DNA of 64,000 nt from JAYKGU01 sp035285585 (GTDB lineage Bacteria > Cyanobacteriota > Cyanobacteriia > CAKZMO01), in the NCBI GenBank assembly GCA_035285585.1, contig JAYKGU010000315.1, positions 5,159-69,158 of the forward strand, in the 5' to 3' direction. Both the position numbers and the translations under genes were made by a program. Shown piece after piece: positions 54,509-63,485 of this stretch (its first letter is position 1; every line of letters starts with the position of its first letter). Below the pieces are notes generated by a model. That model saw only the letters and a program-made list of their open reading frames with translations, ran no database searches and was not told the DNA's origin.

Positions 54509-55387
54509 ATGTCTTTGCAGCGCGATGGGGTAGAAATTCAGCATCAGTTGGGTGAGGAGAAGCAGCGGATTGCCCTCATCATCCAATATGCTGGCACCCA
54601 TTACCACGGCTGGCAGAGGCAGCCCAACCATCTATCGGTTCAGGAAGTTGTTGAAACGGTGCTTCAGTCGGTGCTGGGCGATCGCGTCGTTCTCCACGGG
54701 GCTGGCCGTACCGATTCGGGGGTTCATGCCGCCGCGCAGGTCGCCCACTTCGATGCGCCTGCGCTGATCCCCGCCCACCGCTGGATGAGTATCCTCAACC
54801 ACCGCCTCCCCCCCGACATCGTGATTCGCGGTTCAGCTCAGGTTCCCCCATCCTGGCATGCCCGATTTTCTGCTCTATGGCGGCGCTATCGGTACACCAT
54901 TTACACTGAAGCCTGCCCTAATCTCTTTGTGAAGCCCTTCACCTGGCACTATTACCACGATCCCCTGGATACGGGGCTGATGCAGGAGGCGCTGCAGCCA
55001 TTATTGGGACGGCATCATTTAGCCGCCTTCCATCGCGCCGGGTCGAGCCGACCCCATTCCTGGGTGGAGGTGCAGGAGGTCCTGTGTGAGCGCGATCGCG
55101 AATTTATTCGCATTGAGCTGCAGGCAAGCGGTTTTTTGTACGGCATGATGCGGCTGCTGGTGGGAATGCTGGTGGAGGTGGGTCGGGGTTGGCGATCGCC
55201 CGGTTCCTTTACCGAGATCTGGCGATCGCAGGGGCGGGATCAGGTGAAATATGCCGCTCCTCCCCAGGGGCTTTGCCTCTTAAGGGTTGGCTACGCAGAT
55301 TTTCCCTTTCATCCCCGTCTCTGGTATGACACGCAGCCCCACTTTTCCCTTGGTGCTTGCCCAGAGCTGGAATACTGTTCAGGTTAG
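54509..55387 (+). CDS. truA: tRNA pseudouridine(38-40) synthase
   Basis: 292 residues. The catalytic Asp lies in GAGRTDSGVHA (~73-83). The ferredoxin-like halves start YAGTHYHGWQRQ and FSALWRRYRYTIY. Converts uridine 38-40 in the anticodon arm. The first ~20 residues are an N-terminal extension. Typical position between rplQ and rplM in cyanobacteria. Confidence 0.97.
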   Translation: MSLQRDGVEIQHQLGEEKQRIALIIQYAGTHYHGWQRQPNHLSVQEVVETVLQSVLGDRVVLHGAGRTDSGVHAAAQVAHFDAPALIPAHRWMSILNHRLPPDIVIRGSAQVPPSWHARFSALWRRYRYTIYTEACPNLFVKPFTWHYYHDPLDTGLMQEALQPLLGRHHLAAFHRAGSSRPHSWVEVQEVLCERDREFIRIELQASGFLYGMMRLLVGMLVEVGRGWRSPGSFTEIWRSQGRDQVKYAAPPQGLCLLRVGYADFPFHPRLWYDTQPHFSLGACPELEYCSG

Positions 55388-55467
55388 GTTTGAGGTTAGG
55401 TCAAGAAGGCCGTTGCGATCGCCCGTGATTTTGTAATTTTCCCTTTATGTAGGTTGCTATCGATATG

Positions 55468-55923
55468 ATGAACAAAACATACGTTCCCCCTAAAGGCTCT
55501 TTTGAGCAGAAATGGTACGTCATTGACGCCGAAAACCAGCGCCTGGGGCGGTTGGCCACCGTTGCTGCCAACGTCTTGCGGGGTAAAAACAAGCCTATCT
55601 ATTCTCCCCACATGGACACTGGGGATTTTGTGGTGGTTATCAATGCCGAAAAAGTAGCCGTAACCGGCAACAAGCGCACCCAAAAGCTTTATCACCGCCA
55701 CTCTGGCCGTCCCGGTGGGATGAAGGTGGAAACCTTCGACAAACTACAAAAGCGGATCCCGGAGCGGATCGTCGAGCAGGCCATTCGGGGGATGCTGCCT
55801 AAGAACTCCCTGGGGCGACAGCTTTTCACCAAGCTCAAAGTTTATGCTGGTCCTGATCATCCCCATCAGGCGCAGCAGCCTGAACAGTTACAGATTCAAA
55901 CAGTTCCTGGAGGAAATCAATAA
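55468..55923 (+). CDS. rplM: 50S ribosomal protein L13
   Basis: 151 residues from ATG 55468 (the preceding ATG 55465 is also in frame). KWYVIDAENQRLGRLATVAANVLRGKNKPIYSPHMDTGDFVVVINA and the GMLPKNSLGRQLFTKLKVYAG block are diagnostic. Stop and rpsI start overlap by one base (TAATG). Confidence 0.97.
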   Translation: MNKTYVPPKGSFEQKWYVIDAENQRLGRLATVAANVLRGKNKPIYSPHMDTGDFVVVINAEKVAVTGNKRTQKLYHRHSGRPGGMKVETFDKLQKRIPERIVEQAIRGMLPKNSLGRQLFTKLKVYAGPDHPHQAQQPEQLQIQTVPGGNQ

Positions 55924-56336
55924 TGCAGGCGGAAGGTAAAACCGATCGGGTGATGTACTGGGGAACAGGACGGCGGAAGTCTTCAGTGGCTCGCGTTCGT
56001 CTGGTTCCGGGTAGTGGTCAGTTAATTATCAACGGCAGACCGGGTGAGGAATATCTCCAGTTCAACCTGGGATATTTGGCAGCCAGCCGTGCTCCCCTGG
56101 AAACCCTGGGGCTGGAGGGCGAGTACGACATTCTGGTGAATGTGAACGGGGGCGGGCTGACTGGTCAAGCCGACTCCATTAAGTTGGGGGTGGCGCGGGC
56201 GCTCTGTCAGCTAGACCCTGACAACCGCAAACCACTGAAGATTGAGGGCTACCTGACGCGCGATCCCCGTGCTAAGGAGCGGAAAAAGTACGGTCTGCAC
56301 AAGGCTCGCAAAGCTCCTCAGTACTCCAAACGATAA
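55923..56336 (+). CDS. rpsI: 30S ribosomal protein S9
   Basis: 137 residues: YWGTGRRKSSVARVRLVPGSGQLIINGRP and C-terminal DPRAKERKKYGLHKARKAPQYSKR, whose last Arg contacts the P-site tRNA. Confidence 0.98.
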   Translation: MQAEGKTDRVMYWGTGRRKSSVARVRLVPGSGQLIINGRPGEEYLQFNLGYLAASRAPLETLGLEGEYDILVNVNGGGLTGQADSIKLGVARALCQLDPDNRKPLKIEGYLTRDPRAKERKKYGLHKARKAPQYSKR

Positions 56337-56399
56337 TTTTGCAAGCGCTAATTTCTCTGCGTGGAAATTGAAGACATAGTGACATTGAGGACTTGACCC

Positions 56400-56651
56400 A
56401 TGGCAAAAGAGGGAATTCATCCAGAGTGGTATCCAGAGGCGAAAGTTTACTGCAATGGTGAGCTGGTCGCGACGGTTGGCTCCACCAAGCCAGAGCTACA
56501 TGTTGACGTCTGGTCGGGGAATCACCCGTTTTACACAGGAACCCAGAAAATCATCGATACGGAAGGTCGCGTGGAGCGGTTCCTGAGAAAGTACGGCATG
56601 ATGGATACTTCAGCAAATCCAGACGCTGGCAAATCCAAAGGCAAAAAGTAA
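56400..56651 (+). CDS. rpmE: 50S ribosomal protein L31
   Basis: 83 residues: GIHPEWYPEAKVYCNGELVATVGSTKPELHVDVWSGNHPFYTGTQK. The zinc-binding Cys set of the C+ form is not retained (only one Cys), so this is the C- type. Forms an intersubunit bridge. Confidence 0.96.
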   Translation: MAKEGIHPEWYPEAKVYCNGELVATVGSTKPELHVDVWSGNHPFYTGTQKIIDTEGRVERFLRKYGMMDTSANPDAGKSKGKK

Positions 56652-56802
56652 CCCCCAGGTAAACCAGTTAGAATCGAGTATAGACAGAAACCGTTGGGGC
56701 AGATCTCTCAGATCTTGTCGCTACATTTCTTTGTGGCGATCGCCCAACGGAGTTCAATATGTTCCTTTCTTAAAAGTCGTCTTGGGTTACGCAGGTGCGA
56801 AT

Positions 56803-57915
56803 ATGGCCGAGCCTTACATGCTAGAGAAGCTAAAATCCGTCGAGCAAACCTTCCATGAGTTGACTCGCCGGATGGCTGATCCAGACGTGGCGTCTGATCC
56901 CCACGAATTCCAGAAGGTGGCTAAAGTGCGGGCCTCCCTGGAAGAAACGGTGCGGACGTTTGAAGATTGGCAGGAAAAGCAGCGGGAGCTGGTGGGTGCT
57001 CAGCAGATTCTCAAAGAGTCTGGGGGCGATCGCGAAATGCGAGAAATGGCCCTGCTGGAAGTTGAGGGTCTGGAAGAGGCGATCGAGCACCTGGAAAACC
57101 GGCTCAAGGTTCTGCTGCTGCCCCGTGATCCCAATGACGACAAGAACATCATGTTAGAAATCCGGGCTGGAACAGGTGGCGACGAAGCCAGCATCTGGGC
57201 CGGTGACCTGGTTCGCATGTATTCCCGCTATGCGGAAAGCCAGAACTGGCAGGTCAAGCTGGTGAGCGAGTCCACGGCTGATATGGGAGGCTTCAAAGAA
57301 GCTATTTTAGAAATTCGTGGGGATCAGGTCTACAGCAAGCTCAAGTTTGAGGCCGGGGTTCACCGCGTCCAGCGGGTGCCGGTAACCGAGTCGGGGGGGC
57401 GGGTGCATACCTCGACGGCGACGGTGGCGGTGATGCCGGAGGTCGACGATGTTGAAGTCGAGATTGATCCCAAAGACATCGAGTTAACCACGGCCCGATC
57501 GGGAGGCGCAGGCGGCCAAAACGTCAACAAGGTGGAAACGGCGGTTGACCTGTTTCACAAACCCACGGGGATCCGCATTTTTTGTACGGAAGAGCGATCG
57601 CAGCTCCAAAACCGCGAGCGGGCCATGCAAATCCTCCGGGCCAAGCTCTATGAGCTGAAGCTCCGGGAACAGCAGGAAGCGGTAACCTCTATGCGGCGAT
57701 CGCAGGTGGGAACGGGATCCCGCTCCGAGAAAATCCGCACCTACAATTACAAAGATAACCGCGCCACTGACCACCGGCTGGGAGAAAACTTTACTCTGAC
57801 AAGTATCTTGGAAGGCGATCTTGAATCGGTGATTCAAACCTGCATCACCCAAGATCAACAGGAGCAGCTAGAGGCTCTGGCGGCTTCGACCAACTCATCA
57901 GCCGCCTCGGTTTAG
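56803..57915 (+). CDS. prfA: peptide chain release factor 1
   Basis: 370 residues from ATG 56803 (MAEPYMLEKLKSVEQTF); the frame is open back to 56731 but that part is not conserved. The stop-codon-reading P-x-T motif is in RVPVTESGGRVHTS (~205) and GGQ in SGGAGGQNVNKVETA (~237). Terminates translation at UAA and UAG. Last gene of the superoperon. Confidence 0.97.
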   Translation: MAEPYMLEKLKSVEQTFHELTRRMADPDVASDPHEFQKVAKVRASLEETVRTFEDWQEKQRELVGAQQILKESGGDREMREMALLEVEGLEEAIEHLENRLKVLLLPRDPNDDKNIMLEIRAGTGGDEASIWAGDLVRMYSRYAESQNWQVKLVSESTADMGGFKEAILEIRGDQVYSKLKFEAGVHRVQRVPVTESGGRVHTSTATVAVMPEVDDVEVEIDPKDIELTTARSGGAGGQNVNKVETAVDLFHKPTGIRIFCTEERSQLQNRERAMQILRAKLYELKLREQQEAVTSMRRSQVGTGSRSEKIRTYNYKDNRATDHRLGENFTLTSILEGDLESVIQTCITQDQQEQLEALAASTNSSAASV

Positions 57916-57921
57916 GGTGTA

Positions 57922-59241
57922 ATGGCGCGTTTTCTGCATCTGGCCGATATTCATTTGGGGTTCGACCGCTACGACAGCCCCCAGCGGACGCTGGACTTTT
58001 TCTACTCCCTCTACGACGTCCTGGATCGCTACGCCGTGGCTGAGCAGGTAGATTTCGTGGCGATCGCGGGCGACCTGTTTGAGCACCGCACCATTCAACC
58101 GGCGACCTTGAACCAGGCCCAGGCTTGTTTGCAATTGCTAAAAGATGCTGCGATTCCGGCGATCGCTATTGAAGGCAACCACGACAACCGCCCCTACGGT
58201 ACTAAGACCAACTGGCTGCGGTATTTGGCAGACTGGGAGCTGCTGATTTTGCTAGAACCGGGTGACGTGGCGGCGGGTGATCCCTTCTACGAACCGTGGA
58301 GCGCCGAGACGCGACGGGGGAGCTACTTAGACCTCTCCTGCGGGGTGCGGGTGGCGGGATCCCAGTGGTACGGAGCTACCGCGCCCCTGGCCATTGAGCA
58401 AATTGCCGAAGCCCTTGAGGCGCTTCCGTCTGGCCCGCCCCACACCGTGCTGCTGCTACACCATGGTCTGGAAGGGCAGGTAGCCCGCTATGCTGGAGCG
58501 CTGCGGTATGACGAGCTGCTGCCCCTGCGTCGGGCCGGGGTGGATTATCTGGCCCTGGGCCACATCCACAAAAATTACTCGGTGGATGGCTGGATTTTCA
58601 ACCCCGGTTCTCTGGAAGCCAACAGTATTGAGGAGGCCAGATATTCAAGGGGAGTTTATCTCGTCGAGATCTCAGCGGCGGGCATTCAGGCCGACCTCAA
58701 GCAGGATTACCGCCAGCGAAAAATCCTGCGGTTCACGTTGAACACCAAAGGCACAGAAAGTTTAGAAGAAGTAGAGCAGGGGGCGATCGCCTGCATCCAG
58801 ACGGGGATCGCCCGCCACATCCCTGATCCCGGTGATCTTACCCCCGACGATGCCCCCATTGTTGAACTGCGCATTGAGGGGGAGGTCGGTTTTGATCGGC
58901 TGGATCTGGATACCCGCAAACTCCAGCGCCAGCTTCGGGAGGCCAGCGGGGCGCTGATTTTTTTGCTGAAGTACGAGGTCAGTCCCGTCACTTACCAGAC
59001 GGCAATCGCCGAAGACGAAAATCGCCTGCAGATCGAACGGGAGGTCTACACGGATTTGGTGATGGCCAACAGCACCTACCGGAAGCAGGCCGAAACGATT
59101 ACCCGTGGGCTGCTGGAGCTGAAGGAACTGCAGCTGGATGGCCAGGATGAGCCGGAGCTGTATCAATACATTGAGACGCTGCTGGCCCCAGATAAACCGC
59201 CCCTGTTGCGGCTCGTTGCGCCCCCCCCTGCCGCTGAGTAG
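57922..59241 (+). CDS. SbcD/Mre11-like DNA repair metallophosphoesterase
   Basis: 439 residues. Phosphoesterase motifs in order: LADIHLGFDRYD (~6), AGDLFEHR (~49), EGNHDNRPYG (~81), LLLHHGLEG (~173), LGHIHKNY (~212). The C-terminal half lacks a motif I recognise. It resembles the nuclease subunit SbcD/Mre11; no SbcC follows. It starts 6 bp after prfA, so it is probably transcribed from the superoperon. Confidence 0.88.
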   Translation: MARFLHLADIHLGFDRYDSPQRTLDFFYSLYDVLDRYAVAEQVDFVAIAGDLFEHRTIQPATLNQAQACLQLLKDAAIPAIAIEGNHDNRPYGTKTNWLRYLADWELLILLEPGDVAAGDPFYEPWSAETRRGSYLDLSCGVRVAGSQWYGATAPLAIEQIAEALEALPSGPPHTVLLLHHGLEGQVARYAGALRYDELLPLRRAGVDYLALGHIHKNYSVDGWIFNPGSLEANSIEEARYSRGVYLVEISAAGIQADLKQDYRQRKILRFTLNTKGTESLEEVEQGAIACIQTGIARHIPDPGDLTPDDAPIVELRIEGEVGFDRLDLDTRKLQRQLREASGALIFLLKYEVSPVTYQTAIAEDENRLQIEREVYTDLVMANSTYRKQAETITRGLLELKELQLDGQDEPELYQYIETLLAPDKPPLLRLVAPPPAAE

Positions 59242-59295
59242 GCTGGTGGCGCTGAGAGCGTGGGCCAGACAAAAATTTGTTAAGCTTTACTAAAA

Positions 59296-59321
59296 TCCTT
59301 GTCCGCAAGGAGCGGGTTTTT
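59296..59321 (+). terminator. candidate terminator after SbcD-like gene
   Basis: TCCTTG-TCCG-CAAGGA stem-loop (59296-59311) followed by GCGGGTTTTT. About 55 bp past the stop; a plausible end of the superoperon. Confidence 0.55.
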
Positions 59322-59376
59322 AGCGCCTGTCCTAATCGGGCGATCGGGTTAGAGTGTCCTTTGGGGGAAAGTTTCC

Positions 59377-61089
59377 ATGCTGCGCTTAGAGCACGTCAGC
59401 AAAATTTATCCAACCGGTGAGGTGTTAAAAGACATCAACTGGGAAGTGAAACCGGGCGATCGCGTCGGTCTAGTTGGCGTGAACGGGGCTGGTAAGTCCA
59501 CCCAACTGCGCATTATCGCGGGGGAAGAAGAGCCAACCAGCGGCCAGGTGATCCGCTCCGGCAGTTTCGAAGTGGCCTACCTGACCCAGGAGTTTGAGGT
59601 GGATCCCAGCCGCACCGTGCGGGAAGAATTTTGGAGGGTCTTTAAGGAGGCGAACGACGTCCAGCACGAGATGAGTCTGGTGCAGCACCGTATGGAGGCC
59701 GCCGATCCCGAAGAACTGGACAACCTGATCCACCAACTCGATCGCCTGCAGCGGCGGTTTGAAGCCCTGGATGGCTACACTCTGGAATCGCGCATTGAGA
59801 AAATTCTGCCAGAAATGGGGTTTGAGGCAGAGGATGGCGATCGCCTGGTGAGCGCCTTCAGCGGCGGCTGGCAAATGCGCATGAGTTTGGGGAAAATTCT
59901 GCTCCAGGCTCCCGATCTGCTGCTGCTGGACGAGCCGACCAACCATCTGGATCTGGAAACCATCGAGTGGCTTGAAAATTACTTAAGAAGCCTGACGACG
60001 CCGATGGTGGTGGTTTCCCACGACCGGGAATTTTTAGACCGCCTCTGCACCCAAATCGTGGAAACCGAGCGGGGCGTTTCTACCACCTACCTGGGCAACT
60101 ATTCCGCCTATCTGGCCCAGAAGGCCGAGGCTCAAGAAGCCCAGCTCAGCGCCTACGAACGCCAGCAAAAAGAACTGGAGAAGCAACAGGCATTTGTCGA
60201 TCGCTTTCGGGCCAGCGCCACCCGCAGCACCCAGGCCAAAAGCCGCGAGAAACAGATCGAGAAAATCGAGCGCATTGAAGCGCCCGTTGCTGATTTGCGC
60301 TCCCTCCAGTTCCAGTTTCCCCCCGCCCCCCGCAGCGGGCGGGAAGTAGTGATTATTAAAGACCTGACCCACGAGTATGGGGATAAGATGCTGTTTTTGG
60401 GGGCCAATCTGCTGGTAGAGCGGGGCGATCGCATCGCATTTCTTGGCCCCAACGGTGCGGGAAAGTCTACCCTGCTACGATTCATGATGGGCTTTGAAAA
60501 GCCAGTTGAAGGCACGGTCAATCTCGGGGATCACAACATCATTCCCGGATATTTTGAGCAAAACCAGGCAGAAGCGCTACCGCTGGACAAAACCATCATG
60601 GACACTATCCACGATGAGGTGCCCGACTGGAAAGATGAAGAGGTGCGCACCCTCCTGGGTCGATTTCTCTTCAGCAAAGACAGCGTTTTCAAAACGGTGC
60701 GCTCTCTCAGTGGTGGAGAAAAGGCTCGTCTGGCCCTGGCCAAGCTGCTGCTCAGCCCCACGAACCTGCTGATCCTGGATGAGCCGACCAACCACCTGGA
60801 TATTCCCGCGAAGGAAATGCTGGAAGCCGCCCTCCAGCAGTACGAAGGCAGCCTGATTGTCGTCTCCCACGATCGCTACTTTATCTCCAAAGTTGCCAAC
60901 AAAATTGTAGAAATTCGGGACGGTGAGCTACTGGTTTACCGGGGGGATTATCATTACTACCTGGATAAGCTGGCAGAAGAGCGAGAGAAAGCTAGACTGG
61001 AGGCGATCGCAGCGGAGAAGGCCGCTAAGGCCGCAGAGAAGCGCGACAAGCAGCGCCAAAAGCGAAAGGCTAAAGCTCAAAAGGGATGA
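59377..61089 (+). CDS. ABC-F family ATPase
   Basis: 570 residues with two ABC domains and no membrane part. First: GVNGAGKST (~36), SGGWQMRMSLGK and LLLDEPTNHLDLET (~185). Linker with charged helices (KAEAQEAQLSAYERQQKELEKQ). Second: GPNGAGKST (~358), SGGEKARLALAK and LILDEPTNHLD (~463). The C-terminus is a Lys/Ala/Glu helix. ABC-F proteins bind ribosomes and rescue or tune translation, some giving antibiotic protection; the closest type (Uup or EttA) cannot be settled from sequence alone. Confidence 0.93.
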   Translation: MLRLEHVSKIYPTGEVLKDINWEVKPGDRVGLVGVNGAGKSTQLRIIAGEEEPTSGQVIRSGSFEVAYLTQEFEVDPSRTVREEFWRVFKEANDVQHEMSLVQHRMEAADPEELDNLIHQLDRLQRRFEALDGYTLESRIEKILPEMGFEAEDGDRLVSAFSGGWQMRMSLGKILLQAPDLLLLDEPTNHLDLETIEWLENYLRSLTTPMVVVSHDREFLDRLCTQIVETERGVSTTYLGNYSAYLAQKAEAQEAQLSAYERQQKELEKQQAFVDRFRASATRSTQAKSREKQIEKIERIEAPVADLRSLQFQFPPAPRSGREVVIIKDLTHEYGDKMLFLGANLLVERGDRIAFLGPNGAGKSTLLRFMMGFEKPVEGTVNLGDHNIIPGYFEQNQAEALPLDKTIMDTIHDEVPDWKDEEVRTLLGRFLFSKDSVFKTVRSLSGGEKARLALAKLLLSPTNLLILDEPTNHLDIPAKEMLEAALQQYEGSLIVVSHDRYFISKVANKIVEIRDGELLVYRGDYHYYLDKLAEEREKARLEAIAAEKAAKAAEKRDKQRQKRKAKAQKG

Positions 61090-61484
61090 ACTCTACCGGG
61101 TGCAAAACCCCGCTGGCGTGTGTCTCCAGGAGTCATAAACTTATCTTAATATTCTTTAAGTAGGGTGTGGGTAGGCTGTACTTGCAGGGCTTCATAACTA
61201 CGAGTAGAGTCTGAGGGTACAAGGTTGATCAGTTAACCATGTGAAGTCTAGGCGCTAGCAGCTTGAGCAGGTAATTTTACTTATCTCTTCTAACAGCAAA
61301 GTTTATCAATAGTCAGAGTAAAGACTATCAATTTGAGGGCGAGCGGCAGCGTTGAGTTTGGTTTTAACTGAAACGAGGCTGAATTTCAGATCGCTTACTG
61401 GGTCTTATTGTCAGCAATCAGATCTGCGATCAGACAGTGGTATTATTGCGAAAAATCTTGGCGTTTTAAAAAGGGGCGATCCCC
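61090..61484. other. 395-bp intergenic region before gpmI
   Basis: Contains the gpmI promoter region. No gene, tRNA or long repeat was seen, and no exact GTA-N8-TAC box. AAAAAGGGG just before the ATG serves as the probable ribosome binding site. Confidence 0.4.
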
Positions 61485-63083
61485 ATGGCACATGACCCGA
61501 TCTCTCCCGTTGTTTTAGTCATTCTCGATGGATGGGGATACCGCGAGGAATCCCAGGCAAATGCCATCGCTGAAGCCAATACCCCTATTATGGATAGCCT
61601 GTGGGCGGCCTATCCCCGAACGCTCATCCGCACATCGGGTAAAGACGTGGGCCTGCCCGACGGGCAGATGGGTAATTCTGAGGTTGGCCATCTCAATATC
61701 GGAGCGGGGCGGGTCGTTCCCCAGGAGCTAGTACGGATTTCAGATGCCGTCGAGGATGGTTCCATTCATCACAATCCAGCACTCCTAAAGCTTGCGGATA
61801 CTATCCGTGAGCGGGGCGGCAAGCTGCACCTGGTGGGCCTCTGTTCGGATGGTGGCGTCCACTCCCACATTAACCATCTCTTTGGCCTGCTGCGGTTTGC
61901 CAAGCAGGAGGGGCTGAATGATGTGTGTATCCACGCCATCACCGATGGCCGTGACACGCGACCCACCTCCGGAGTTGCCCACATTCAAGCGATCGAAGAC
62001 TATGTGAAAGAGCTGGGGCTGGGACGCATTGTCACCCTGAGCGGTCGATATTTCAGCATGGATCGCGATCGCCGCTGGGATCGCATCCAAAAGATGTATG
62101 ACGTCATGACGACCGATGGCAATGGGGACGGGCGTTCGGCATCCCAGGTACTCAAAGACGCCTATGACAGCGAGGTAACTGATGAATTTGTCCCCCCCAC
62201 TCGCATCGAGTCAGGTCAGGTAGACCCAGGGGATGGCGTCATCTTTTTCAACTTCCGCCCCGATCGCGCCCGGCAGCTCACCCAGGCCTTTGTCGATCCT
62301 GACTTCAACGGATTCGAGCGGAAGCAAGTCATACCGCTGGCTTTTGTCACTTTTACCCAATACGATCCCAGCTTCCCGGTGGACGTTGCCTTCCAGCCCC
62401 AAAACCTCAACAACATTCTTGGAGAGGTGATTGCCCAGCACGGACTGCGCCAGTTTCGGACAGCGGAAACCGAGAAGTATGCCCACGTCACCTACTTCTT
62501 CAACGGCGGCATTGAAGACCCGTTTGCAGGGGAAGATCGGGAACTGATCCCCAGTCCCATGGTGGCCACCTACGATAAGGCTCCGGCCATGTCGGCGGAT
62601 CAGGTAACCGACGGGGCGATCGCCGCCATCGAAAAGCGCATCTATTCCCTGGTGGTTATCAACTACGCCAACCCCGATATGGTGGGCCATACGGGTAACC
62701 TGGAGGCCAGCATCCAGGCGATCGAGACGGTGGATCGCTGTCTGGGTCGCCTGTTGGAAAGCGTCATCAGGGCGGGTGGCACGACCATTATCATCGCAGA
62801 CCACGGTAATGCCGAGTACATGCGGGACGAGCAGGGAAATCCCTGGACAGCCCACACTACAAACCCGGTGCCGTTTATTTTGGTCGAAGGCGAAGGCCGT
62901 AAAATTCCCGGACACGGCACGGAAGTAGCCCTGCGGTCGGATGGCCGCCTTGCCGACATCGCCCCCACGATTCTAGAAATTCTTCAGATTCCCCAACCAG
63001 AGGAGATGACCGGGCGATCGATTCTACAGCCGGTTGGCTTTGATGTCCGGCCCAACCGCTCCCCGGTGCGCGTGTCCATTTGA
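61485..63083 (+). CDS. gpmI: cofactor-independent phosphoglycerate mutase
   Basis: 532 residues. VVLVILDGWGYR (~10-21) gives the first metal ligand, GNSEVGHLNIGAGR (~64-77) the phosphorylated Ser, and IIADHGNAEYM (~437) further metal ligands. Interconverts 3- and 2-phosphoglycerate with two Mn ions. In cyanobacteria this enzyme lies at the branch from the Calvin cycle to lower glycolysis, where the small protein PirC controls it. Confidence 0.97.
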   Translation: MAHDPISPVVLVILDGWGYREESQANAIAEANTPIMDSLWAAYPRTLIRTSGKDVGLPDGQMGNSEVGHLNIGAGRVVPQELVRISDAVEDGSIHHNPALLKLADTIRERGGKLHLVGLCSDGGVHSHINHLFGLLRFAKQEGLNDVCIHAITDGRDTRPTSGVAHIQAIEDYVKELGLGRIVTLSGRYFSMDRDRRWDRIQKMYDVMTTDGNGDGRSASQVLKDAYDSEVTDEFVPPTRIESGQVDPGDGVIFFNFRPDRARQLTQAFVDPDFNGFERKQVIPLAFVTFTQYDPSFPVDVAFQPQNLNNILGEVIAQHGLRQFRTAETEKYAHVTYFFNGGIEDPFAGEDRELIPSPMVATYDKAPAMSADQVTDGAIAAIEKRIYSLVVINYANPDMVGHTGNLEASIQAIETVDRCLGRLLESVIRAGGTTIIIADHGNAEYMRDEQGNPWTAHTTNPVPFILVEGEGRKIPGHGTEVALRSDGRLADIAPTILEILQIPQPEEMTGRSILQPVGFDVRPNRSPVRVSI

Positions 63084-63180
63084 GGCATGTCCGTAAACCC
63101 CTGTAGAGGTTTGGGGATCCAAAAACTCGGGCGATTTTTTGGATAGGCACTCGACAGAAGCCATTAAAATGGTGAAAGGG

Positions 63181-63209
63181 ATGGGCGGCTTACCACTGGC
63201 CGCCCCCAT
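63181..63209 (+). terminator. candidate terminator after gpmI
   Basis: ATGGGCGGC (63181-63189) pairs with GCCGCCCCCAT (63199-63209) with small bulges, followed by CATCTTTCTGG. About 100 bp past the stop and 46 bp before secG. Confidence 0.5.
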
Positions 63210-63254
63210 CATCTTTCTGGTTATAAATCCTACGCTGAAATTTTAGGGGTTGAT

Positions 63255-63485
63255 ATGGCGCTTGTGACGCTGGTTAAAGTTATCTGGGCGATCTCGGCCC
63301 TGGGGTTAATTATTCTCGTGCTGCTGCACAGCCCAAAGGGAGATGGACTGGGAGGCATTGGGGGACAGGCACAGCTTTTTACAAGCACCAAGAGCGCCGA
63401 ACTTACCCTCAACCGCGTCACCTGGACGTTGTCGGTGCTGTTCATTGGTCTCACGCTGGTGTTAAGCGCTGGTTGGCTGGGCTAG
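63255..63485 (+). CDS. secG: protein translocase subunit SecG
   Basis: 76 residues. Two membrane helices (VTLVKVIWAISALGLIILVLLHS and TLSVLFIGLTLVLSAGWL) joined by the conserved Gly-rich loop GDGLGGIGGQAQLFTSTKSAE. Stimulates SecYE-mediated export. Confidence 0.95.
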   Translation: MALVTLVKVIWAISALGLIILVLLHSPKGDGLGGIGGQAQLFTSTKSAELTLNRVTWTLSVLFIGLTLVLSAGWLG